Origin: Thermoanaerobaculia bacterium
GTDB lineage: Bacteria; Acidobacteriota; Thermoanaerobaculia; Gp7-AA8
DNA: 5,462 nt
Assembly: GCA_023700825.1 (NCBI GenBank)
Contig: JAMPYE010000330.1
Coordinates: forward strand, 1 to 5,462
Direction of reading: 5' to 3'
Position numbers and translations under genes: made by a program. Of this stretch, positions 1-5,462 are shown one piece after another. Numbering within the stretch: the stretch's first letter is position 1; every line of letters starts with the position of its first letter. The notes under the pieces are model-generated. The model was not told the DNA's origin. It was given only the letters and a program-made list of their open reading frames with translations, and searched no databases.

Positions 1-1441
1 AGGTCTCCTCGGGTACACGCCACGAGCCGTAGCGTGCGATGCGATCCCAGGGTGTCGGCTTGAGGCGCGCGCGAATCTCCGCGACGCGCTCCTCGGTGAT
101 CCGCGTCGGCGGCGAGTCGGTGTCGGGGTACATCCGGTCGGGGCCGGGAAGGATCCGCTCGAACGTCGTGAAGCCGCCAGTGAGCGCCTGCCGCGTCTCC
201 TTCGGAACTCCCGCGGTCGCGTCGCCGAACCTCAGCCTGATCTCGTTCGCCGCGGTCCTGCAATCCTCCTCGGGGCCGAAGACGATGAAGAAGTCGTCGT
301 TGTCTCCCGGCTTCACCCGCTTGCGGAGCCGCTCGATGACGCGGTGCTTGTCGGGGAACTGGGGGAGGACGGCGCTGGAGAGAACGATCGGCGGCTGGTC
401 GAGGCAGGCGATGACGCGGATGCGGCCAGAGAGCTCGTCGAGGAAGGTCGTGTCGGGCTGCGTCGGATGCTGCGCGAGCCCCGCGAGGCCGAACGCTTTC
501 ACCGCGAACACCTTGCCTCCTGCTTCGAGGGCGCGGCGGATGAAACCGAGGTCGACGCCGTGAAAGATGTCGGAGACGTCGATCGGCTCGACGCGGATCG
601 AGTCGGGCGTCTTGTACCCGCGGCGATGCAATTCGTCGCGCAGCTGCAGCAGCCGGTACTGGCGGATGCCTTCGTTGTGGACGAGGGATGCGGCGAGGCC
701 GGCGCGCGGCACTCCTTTGATCTCGCAGCGGTCACCCCCGCGCACCGAGACGTTGACGTCCTGGCGGCTCGCGCCGATGCCGGTTCGCACGCGTCCCGTG
801 GAGCGCGCGACCATTCCGCAAAGGAGGATCGCGTCGCGTACTTCCTGCGGCGTCCGGAGCTCGGGCCCGGTGACCGTTTCGGTGAGCGGCATGCCCAGCC
901 GGTCGGTGCGCCAGACGATCTGGTGGCCCTTGTCCTTCACTTCGCGACACGAGTCTTCCTCGACGCTGAGGTGAGTGATCGTGAGATTGCGGCCGTGAAA
1001 CGGGAGCACGCCGTTGACACCGACGATCGCCGTGCGCTGGAAGCCCGTGGGGATCGACCCGTCGAGGTACTGCTTACGGGCGATGTGGACCTCGTCGATG
1101 ATGTCCATCTGCATCATCAGGCAGAGCTCGATCGAGACGTCGATCGCGTTCTGGTTCACGAGGAACGGCGGCGTGTCGTCCATCTCGTAGGTGCAGACGT
1201 TCAGATGATTGAGGAGATAGATGATCTCCTTCTTCGTCTTGAACTCCATGAGCGCCGTGCCGTCGTACTCGCCGAGCTCGGAGAGCGTGGGCCGCATGTG
1301 GCGCAGCACCTCGCCGTCGTGCGTCTCCGTGTAGAGGCCGGCAGGGCAGCGGCAGAAGAGCTTGTGCTTCGTCAGCAGCTGCTGGTGCACTTCGAGGCCG
1401 GAGATGAGGCCGACCGCTTCGTAGTCGAGTGGTTCTAGCAT
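1..1441 (-). CDS. gatE: Glu-tRNA(Gln) amidotransferase subunit E (GatE), 3' end outside window
   Basis: GatE is the tRNA-binding, kinase/transamidase subunit that, with the asparaginase-like GatD, converts misacylated Glu-tRNA(Gln) to Gln-tRNA(Gln) in the cytoplasm. I translated the minus strand from the ATG at 1441: 480 codons stay open to the left edge, about three quarters of the roughly 620-residue family length, so the C-terminal helical/tail region is missing. Visible GatB/E-type signatures are GLEVHQQL (15-22), the Cys pair LFCRCP (28-33), RPTLSELGEYD (50-60), the DGSIPTGFQRTAIV segment (127-140), EED (161-163), DRLGMPL (180-186), SRQDVNVSVRGGDRCEIKGV (225-244) and MYPDTDSPP (437-445). 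Residues about 285-425 fit the GAD-type insertion that separates GatE from GatB. HQQL rather than HAQL, and the insertion, favour GatE over GatB. It lies 12 bases downstream of lhgO. GatD is not in the window and could lie beyond the left edge. Finding GatE in an otherwise bacterial context is unusual. Confidence 0.9.
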   Translation of the reverse strand, partial: MLEPLDYEAVGLISGLEVHQQLLTKHKLFCRCPAGLYTETHDGEVLRHMRPTLSELGEYDGTALMEFKTKKEIIYLLNHLNVCTYEMDDTPPFLVNQNAIDVSIELCLMMQMDIIDEVHIARKQYLDGSIPTGFQRTAIVGVNGVLPFHGRNLTITHLSVEEDSCREVKDKGHQIVWRTDRLGMPLTETVTGPELRTPQEVRDAILLCGMVARSTGRVRTGIGASRQDVNVSVRGGDRCEIKGVPRAGLAASLVHNEGIRQYRLLQLRDELHRRGYKTPDSIRVEPIDVSDIFHGVDLGFIRRALEAGGKVFAVKAFGLAGLAQHPTQPDTTFLDELSGRIRVIACLDQPPIVLSSAVLPQFPDKHRVIERLRKRVKPGDNDDFFIVFGPEEDCRTAANEIRLRFGDATAGVPKETRQALTGGFTTFERILPGPDRMYPDTDSPPTRITEERVAEIRARLKPTPWDRIARYGSWRVPEET

Positions 1442-1447
1442 TCGGGG

Positions 1448-1453
1448 TCCTTC
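1448..1453 (-). promoter_or_regulatory. Shine-Dalgarno site of gatE, abutting the lhgO stop
   Basis: On the minus strand the sequence reads TAA-GAAGGA-CCCCGA-ATG. GAAGGA is a good Shine-Dalgarno core six bases before the gatE start at 1441, and it begins directly after the lhgO stop codon (1456-1454). This supports the chosen gatE start. It also suggests that ribosomes finishing lhgO uncover or feed initiation of gatE. The coupling is inferred; the spacing is seen. Confidence 0.75.
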
Positions 1454-2635
1454 TTACGGAATTCGATCACATATCGCCTTCGCGATCTCGAGTGACGCGG
1501 TCGCTGCGGGCGAGGGGGCGTTGCAGACGTGGAGCGAGCCCTCGCCCTCCACGATCAGGAAATCGTCGACGATCGCGCCCTCGGGCGTGACGACCTGCGC
1601 GCGGATGCCCGGTCTCGCCGGCACGAGGTCGGCCGCGGTGATCGACGGCAGCATCGCCTGCACAGATCGGGTGAAGCGCGACTTGCTGAACGAGCGCGCC
1701 ATCTCCGAGGCGCCGTCGCGCCAGAACTTCGCCGCGATCTGCCAGAAGCCCGCGTATCCGACGATTTCGGCGAGGTCGCGGAGATTGACGTCGAGCTTCC
1801 CGTAGCCTTCGCGCGCAAAGGCGAGCACGGCGTTGGGCCCGGCGTGAACACCGCCGTCAACCGTCTTCGTCAGGTGAACGCCGAGGAATGGGAAGCGAGG
1901 GTCGGGGACGGGGTAGACGAGCCCGCGGACGAGGTGGCGCTTGCCGGGAGTCAGCTCGTAGTACTCGCCGCGGAACGGGACGACGCGAGCGCCGGGATCC
2001 GCGTCGTCGAGCCGGGCGACGCGGTCGCTGTGGAGACCGGCACAGGTCACGAGCAACTTGCACTCGAAGTCGCCGGCGCTGGTGTGCAGTCGTTTCACGC
2101 TGCCGTGGCGCGAAACCGAGAGAAGGCGCGCGCCGAGTCTCAGGTCGCCTCCGAACTCGCGCGCGATCGCGGCGAGCCGATCGCAGACGCCGACGTAGTC
2201 GGCGATTCCGGTTGACGGAACCAGGAGCGCGGCGACGCAGCGGATGTTCGGCTCGATGTCCTTCGCTTCGGCCGACGTGACCCGCCGGACCTCGATGCCG
2301 TTCTCGCGCCCGCGGTCGCCGAGCGCGTCGAGGCGCGGAACCTCCTCGTCGGTGGTGGCGACGACGAGCTTGCCGCAGATCTCGTGAGCGATTCCGTGCT
2401 CGTGGCAGAAGCGGGCCATCGAGCGGTTTCCCTCGCGGCCGAGCTTCGCCTTGAGGCTGCCCGGCTTGTAGTAGATGCCCGAGTGGATGACGCCGCTGTT
2501 GCGCCCGCTCTGGTGAGCCGCCCAGGTCGCTTCCTTTTCGAGGAGAAGCAACTTCGCCCCGGGGTGGCGGACGAGGAGCTCGCGCGCCGTGGCGAGCCCC
2601 ACGATGCCGCCTCCGACGATGGCGAAGTCGTACAT
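1454..2635 (-). CDS. lhgO: L-2-hydroxyglutarate oxidase/dehydrogenase LhgO, FAD-dependent
   Basis: This is a DAO-fold flavoenzyme that oxidises L-2-hydroxyglutarate to 2-oxoglutarate; the E. coli enzyme (YgaF/LhgO) passes electrons to the membrane quinone pool. The 393 residues are slightly shorter than the roughly 420 of E. coli LhgO, and the resemblance runs end to end. The N-terminal Rossmann motif is GGGIVG (8-13), with the acidic residue E33 closing the dinucleotide fold. Other family landmarks are HQSGRNSGVIHSGIYY (41-56), CAGLHSDRV (198-206), FRGEYYEL (221-228), YPVPDPRFPFLGVHLTK (241-257), GPNAVLAFAREGY (266-278) and CNAPSPAAT (371-379) near the C-terminus. The start MYDFAIVGGG matches the family's usual start. 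No Shine-Dalgarno is visible before it, so initiation may be weak or the leader very short. It is the first gene of a likely two-gene or longer operon with gatE and is divergent from the glycosyltransferase gene. No frameshift or missing motif was noticed. Confidence 0.95.
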   Translation of the reverse strand: MYDFAIVGGGIVGLATARELLVRHPGAKLLLLEKEATWAAHQSGRNSGVIHSGIYYKPGSLKAKLGREGNRSMARFCHEHGIAHEICGKLVVATTDEEVPRLDALGDRGRENGIEVRRVTSAEAKDIEPNIRCVAALLVPSTGIADYVGVCDRLAAIAREFGGDLRLGARLLSVSRHGSVKRLHTSAGDFECKLLVTCAGLHSDRVARLDDADPGARVVPFRGEYYELTPGKRHLVRGLVYPVPDPRFPFLGVHLTKTVDGGVHAGPNAVLAFAREGYGKLDVNLRDLAEIVGYAGFWQIAAKFWRDGASEMARSFSKSRFTRSVQAMLPSITAADLVPARPGIRAQVVTPEGAIVDDFLIVEGEGSLHVCNAPSPAATASLEIAKAICDRIP

Positions 2636-2672
2636 GGTCGCGATTATGGTGTGGGCGCGGTCCTGGGCGGGC

Positions 2673-2691
2673 GAGGTTTATCATAAGCCTC
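2673..2691. promoter_or_regulatory. 19-bp palindrome in divergent intergenic region; candidate promoter/operator
   Basis: The sequence GAGGTTTATCATAAGCCTC is an inverted repeat centred on 2682, with one mismatched pair (2677/2687). It is AT-rich in its core within very GC-rich DNA. The core gives TATCAT on the plus strand and TATGAT on the minus strand (2679-2684), both plausible -10 elements, so it could serve lhgO and the glycosyltransferase divergently. I see no convincing -35 box on either side. It ends one base before the GTG at 2693, so a plus-strand transcript starting from this -10 would be leaderless or nearly so. An operator for a dimeric regulator is the alternative or additional role. 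Both roles are inferred. Confidence 0.4.
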
Positions 2692-2692
2692 T

Positions 2693-4474
2693 GTGACGGA
2701 TGAGACGGGATCGGGTGCAGGCAGCCGGCCGGATGCGCGCCTGGACCGTTTGGACGCGCTCGCCCTGGCCGCGATCGTCGCGGTCGCGGCGCTGGCGCTC
2801 CGGCAGTCGTGGGGCAAGTGGCTTCATCCGATCATCGACGCCGGGCGCGACCTCTATGTCCCCGAGCAGATCCTGCTCGGCGAGAAGCTCTACCGGGACG
2901 TCCTCTACTTCTACCCGCCCCTGACTCCCTACCTGCTCGCCGCGATCACGGCAGTGACGGGAAGCAGCCTCGCGATCTACGCGGTCGTTGGCATCGCGAT
3001 CTCGGCAGTTGCGTGCGGCGCACTCTACGCGGCGGCGCGTGCGGGTTCGGGGCGCAGCGCGGCATTCTCGGTGGCACTGCTCTTCGTCTCCGCGAGCCTC
3101 GCGGGCGCCACCGCGTACGGCTCGAACTTCGTCTTTCCCTACGCCCACGCCGCGATCCTCGCGATGACTCTGTTCATCATCTTCGAAGCGATGGTCCTGC
3201 GGATCTTCGCCGAGGGTGCGTCGGCCGGCAGAACGGCCGTCGCGATCGGGGCGGCGGTGCTGTGCGCGTGGTGCAAGATCGAGTTCGCGATCTTCGTCGC
3301 CGTCTCGATCGTGGCCTTCGCGTTGCTCGCGGCGGCTACGCGGCGCGTCGCACCCGGGAAGGCGCTGGTGGCCGCTGGCGTCGCGTTCGGGATTCTCACG
3401 GCGAGTTTCGCCGCGGTGTGGCGCTATTTCGACGACGCACCGCCCGGGCACCACTGGCTCTTCGACAACACTCTTCCCGCGGCGCTCCTATCCGGCGATG
3501 TCGCCCGGCACTTCTATTCGAGCGTCACCGGAATCGATCACTGGGCGTCGAACCTGACGGTTGCCGCCGTCGGCCTCGCGCTGATCGTCGCTCACGCGAT
3601 GCTGGTCCGATCGCTCGATCGGAATGCGACGCCGGGCGAGCGGCCGGTCGTGACGGTTGCGCTGCTCGTCGGCCTTGCGCTCGTCGTCTACGTACTCGGC
3701 AACGATCGTTTCTTCCGCGCGTGGACGCTCATTCAGATCGGCTTGCTGCCGGGTGCCGTGCGCGCCGTGATCCGCGTGGTCCGCTCCCCCGAGCATCAGG
3801 GGAAATGGGAAGAGCTGCGACTCCCGCTGCTCCTCTGGTTCTCGCTTTGTGGAACGTCGCGGATCTACCTGAACCTCGCGCCGTCGTGGTACGGCTTCTT
3901 CCTGATCCTCCCGGTCTGGCTCCTGATCGCCGACGTGCTGTTCCGCGAGCTGCCCGCGCGAGGGCTCCATTCGCGCAAAGGGGCGCTGCTCTGGCTGCCA
4001 TTGCTCATCGTCATCGCGGGACGGAACCTCACCGAGCAGCGTGAGACGTATGCGAAGAAGTCGTTCGCGATCGAGACGCCGCGGGGGACGTTCTACGACG
4101 CGAACCCCTACCGGGCGCAGGTGCTGTCGGAGTTTTTCGCCTACACGCGCGAGCATCGTCTCGCTGGCTTCGTCGTGATTCCCGAAGGGCTCGCGCTCAA
4201 CTATGCGGCGTCGATTCCGAATCCGACGAGCTGGCACACCTTCACGCCGGCGGAGCTCCCGACGATCACGCAGGAACGGGCAGCGATCGCCGAGTTCGAG
4301 CGGGCGAGACCGCAGCACGTGGCCGTGGCGTCGCGCGACGCCTCGGACTTCGGCTTCCGCGGCTTCGGGATCGACTACGGAATCGCGCTCGACGGCTACC
4401 TTCGCACGAATTACGTCCTCGAGCGTCAGTGGAGGACGGAAGGGTTCTCTCTGTTCCTGCTCCGCCGGCGATGA
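2693..4474 (+). CDS. Polytopic membrane glycosyltransferase, GT-C/GT39-like
   Basis: A 593-residue integral membrane protein resembling bacterial GT39/ArnT-like (GT-C fold) enzymes, which move sugars from polyprenyl-phosphate donors to acceptors on the outer face of the cytoplasmic membrane. After a short polar N-terminus the first membrane segment is at about 22-37. The following external loop carries D49, R52 and D53 and the motif LLGEKLYRDVLYFYPPLTPY (61-80), typical of GT-C enzymes, where an acidic residue of this loop is catalytic. About ten more hydrophobic segments follow to about residue 443: near 80-115, 122-170, 182-215, 224-243, 287-306, 319-362, 376-417 and 431-443. Residues 444-593 form a soluble, probably extracytoplasmic domain with VVIPEGLALNY (494-504) and an NPT motif (510-512), a pattern I associate with uncharacterised GT39-like proteins. 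The GTG start has no Shine-Dalgarno but lies just after the only promoter-like sequence and leaves a normal N-terminus. Substrate unknown. It could be a distant non-enzymatic relative. Confidence 0.75.
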   Translation: MTDETGSGAGSRPDARLDRLDALALAAIVAVAALALRQSWGKWLHPIIDAGRDLYVPEQILLGEKLYRDVLYFYPPLTPYLLAAITAVTGSSLAIYAVVGIAISAVACGALYAAARAGSGRSAAFSVALLFVSASLAGATAYGSNFVFPYAHAAILAMTLFIIFEAMVLRIFAEGASAGRTAVAIGAAVLCAWCKIEFAIFVAVSIVAFALLAAATRRVAPGKALVAAGVAFGILTASFAAVWRYFDDAPPGHHWLFDNTLPAALLSGDVARHFYSSVTGIDHWASNLTVAAVGLALIVAHAMLVRSLDRNATPGERPVVTVALLVGLALVVYVLGNDRFFRAWTLIQIGLLPGAVRAVIRVVRSPEHQGKWEELRLPLLLWFSLCGTSRIYLNLAPSWYGFFLILPVWLLIADVLFRELPARGLHSRKGALLWLPLLIVIAGRNLTEQRETYAKKSFAIETPRGTFYDANPYRAQVLSEFFAYTREHRLAGFVVIPEGLALNYAASIPNPTSWHTFTPAELPTITQERAAIAEFERARPQHVAVASRDASDFGFRGFGIDYGIALDGYLRTNYVLERQWRTEGFSLFLLRRR

Positions 4475-4483
4475 ATCCGCGCT

Positions 4484-5452
4484 TCACCGATCACGATCGG
4501 TGGTGAGGGGAACGGCGATCCTGCCGCTCTGAAGAGTTCTTCCCTTTTGTCGCCAGGAGTCGAGCCCCCCTTCGAGCGGGCGGACGTTGTCGATCCCGAT
4601 CTTCTTCAGCTGAAGCGCCACACGGGCGCTGGAGGCCTCGTTCGGTCACGTGCAGTAGAGGATGATCTCCCGGTCGCGCGGAATCTCGCCGACGCGCCGC
4701 GTGAGCTGCTCGACCGGCAGGTGGATCGCGCCGGGGATCATCTCGGGATCGGCGTCGAAGTCCATCGCGTGACGCAGGTCGATGATCGAGAACAGCTCCC
4801 CTGCGTCGATGCGCGACGATAGCTCGTCGACGGTGATGCGCGCGGTGCGGTGATCGCGGAGAAACCGGTTGCGCGTGTACCACTTCCGCCCGATCCAGGC
4901 GGCCAGCCCGAGACCGAGCAGGAGCCCGAACCACATCCCCCAATCCGAAGCTTGCTGGACCATCCACTCGATCTGGTCGCCGAACGCGTAGCCGAGCACG
5001 AGGAAGACACCGAAGTGGATCAGCGATCCAATGGCGTTGAGCGTGTGGAACACGAGGCGCGGCATGCGCACGACGCCGGCCATCGGTGGCGCGATCGTGT
5101 TGAACGCCGGCACCCACTTGGCGATCACGACCGCACCCGAGCCCCAGCGCTCGAAGATGTTTTCCGTCTGCCTGACGCACGAGTCGGGCTCGAGTGCGAT
5201 CTTGCAGAGGAGCCGGAGGACCGTGCCGCCCTTGCGGCGTCCGATCTCGTACCAGATCCCGTCCGCGATCATCGACGCCACGATCGAGATGACGAGCGCG
5301 AGCGTGAAGCTGAGGCGGCCGACGTGCGCCAGCGCGCCTCCCGCCATGAGCACCGGCATCGACGGAATCGGCAACCCGATCTGCTCGAGGAAGACGAAGA
5401 ACGCGATCAGGGCGTAGCCGTAGTCGGCGACGAATTGAATGGTCTCTTTCAC
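4484..5452 (-). CDS. DedA-rhodanese fusion, candidate selenoprotein read through an in-frame TGA
   Basis: Residues 1-185 are a DedA/VTT membrane domain: FLEQIGLPIPS (21-31), GRRKGG (71-76) and KWVPAFNTIAPPMAG (112-126), with hydrophobic segments near 11-23, 33-67, 104-122, 136-158 and 170-187. DedA proteins support envelope homeostasis, including lipid-carrier recycling. Residues 205-305 are a rhodanese (sulfurtransferase) domain, presumably cytoplasmic: IIDLRHAMDFDADPEMIPGAIHLP (223-246), then IILYCT (263-268). A TGA at 4646-4648 falls at codon 269. The same frame continues PNEASSARVALQLKKIGI (270-287) and VRPLEGGLDSW (290-300), normal for a rhodanese, to a TGA at 4484-4486, giving 322 residues. 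Codon 269 aligns with the catalytic Cys of C-x-x-G-x-R-S-A rhodaneses, so selenocysteine there is the favoured reading. Stopping at 4646 would leave a rhodanese without its active-site loop. The start is the GTG at 5452, giving a usual DedA N-terminus; no Shine-Dalgarno is visible in the ten bases remaining, so an earlier start outside the window is possible. Confidence 0.75.
4485..4502. terminator. Inverted repeat at convergent gene ends; possible bidirectional terminator
   Basis: CACCGATC (4485-4492) pairs with GATCGGTG (4495-4502) around a two-base centre, an eight-pair stem that in RNA would open to seven pairs with a four-base loop. It begins 11 bases after the glycosyltransferase stop and covers the last codons of the DedA-rhodanese gene when that is read through its TGA. 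There is no T-run on either strand, so it is not a classic intrinsic terminator. It may block or stabilise convergent transcripts, or be chance. Confidence 0.35.
4614..4645 (-). promoter_or_regulatory. SECIS-like hairpin directly downstream of the in-frame TGA
   Basis: On the minus-strand mRNA, 15 bases after the TGA, AGCGCC (4630-4625) pairs perfectly with GGCGCU (4619-4614) around the five-base loop CGUGU (4624-4620). The loop opens 21 bases after the TGA and has G as its second base. These match what I recall of bacterial SECIS elements: a stem-loop inside the coding region just after UGA, with a G among the first loop bases for SelB binding. Below the stem a 2x2 mismatch is followed by two weak pairs (4633/4611, 4634/4610). 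GC-rich DNA forms such hairpins by chance, so the position matters more than the pairing. Confidence 0.5.
4646..4648 (-). other. In-frame TGA, candidate selenocysteine codon at rhodanese active site
   Basis: The codons around it read TAC-TGC-ACG-TGA-CCG-AAC, giving Y-C-T-(U)-P-N. Related DedA-rhodanese proteins, as I remember them, have Y-C-x-C-P-N-E-A here, so TGA replaces a cysteine (TGC or TGT) by one base. With this residue as U269, the distance to the next conserved Gly (286) equals that in E. coli GlpE from its catalytic Cys to the Gly ending the following helix. The upstream C267 would make a C-x-U pair able to form a selenenylsulfide. A recent nonsense mutation or a base-call error is the alternative. 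Confidence 0.65.
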
Positions 5453-5462
5453 GTAAGGAGCG

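Noticed and set aside
344..1438. Long plus-strand open frame of 364 codons opposite gatE
   Set aside because: It is rich in Arg, Asp, Glu, Val and Leu with no recognisable domain and lies antisense to a well-matched gatE frame; typical of a GC-rich shadow frame.
1..1441. Calling the left-edge gene gatB
   Set aside because: The HQQL signature, the inserted GAD-like region and MYPDTD fit GatE better than GatB.
1529..2215. Plus-strand and alternative minus-strand open frames across lhgO
   Set aside because: They are low-complexity Arg/Ala/Glu-rich translations overlapping a gene that matches LhgO over its whole length.
2681..3454. Minus-strand open frame of 257 codons, and another at 3488-4318, opposite the glycosyltransferase
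   Set aside because: Charged, Arg-rich composition without motifs, while the plus strand shows ordered membrane segments and GT-C loop motifs.
4491..5180. Alternative minus-strand frame of 229 codons covering the DedA-rhodanese tail, considered as a frameshifted continuation
   Set aside because: The rhodanese tail is in the same frame as the DedA part, directly across the TGA; this other frame encodes only Arg/His-rich shadow sequence.
4646..5452. Treating the gene as ending at 4646 (268 residues)
   Set aside because: That end removes the rhodanese active-site loop and C-terminal half, which are plainly encoded in frame immediately downstream.

Overview
The window is GC-rich and gene-dense. 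Gene content points to a bacterium: a DedA membrane protein fused to a rhodanese domain, an LhgO-type L-2-hydroxyglutarate oxidase, and a GT39-like membrane glycosyltransferase. The style of the glycosyltransferase and the DedA-rhodanese fusion suggests an Acidobacteriota-like or similar high-GC environmental lineage. That placement is a guess from family resemblance; no rRNA or other phylogenetic marker is present. GatE, the fourth gene, is best known from archaea, so it stands out here.

Layout: (1) Bases 1-1441, minus strand, hold the first 480 codons of gatE (Glu-tRNA(Gln) amidotransferase subunit E), which runs off the left edge. (2) Bases 1454-2635, minus strand, hold lhgO. Its stop codon abuts the gatE ribosome binding site, so the two look like one translationally coupled operon. 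(3) Bases 2636-2692 are a short divergent intergenic region with a near-perfect 19-bp palindrome. (4) Bases 2693-4474, plus strand, encode a polytopic membrane protein resembling GT-C/GT39 glycosyltransferases. (5) Bases 4484-5452, minus strand, encode a DedA-rhodanese fusion convergent with the glycosyltransferase.

The main discovery is in gene 5. A simple ORF call ends at a TGA at 4646-4648, but the same frame continues for 53 more codons that encode the missing second half of the rhodanese domain (N-E-A-S-S-A-R-V-A, then V-R-P-L-E-G-G), ending at a TGA at 4484-4486. The internal TGA sits where I align the catalytic cysteine of a rhodanese, and an SECIS-like hairpin begins 15 nt after it. 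The most economical reading is a selenocysteine-containing DedA-rhodanese of 322 residues. A simple nonsense mutation or base-call error is the main alternative.

Functionally, lhgO returns L-2-hydroxyglutarate to 2-oxoglutarate and GatE handles glutamyl-tRNA amidation. The glycosyltransferase and the DedA-rhodanese are envelope proteins with no obvious link to that pair. There is no sign of mobile elements, CRISPR arrays, tRNA or rRNA genes, and no gene-free stretch longer than about 60 bases.
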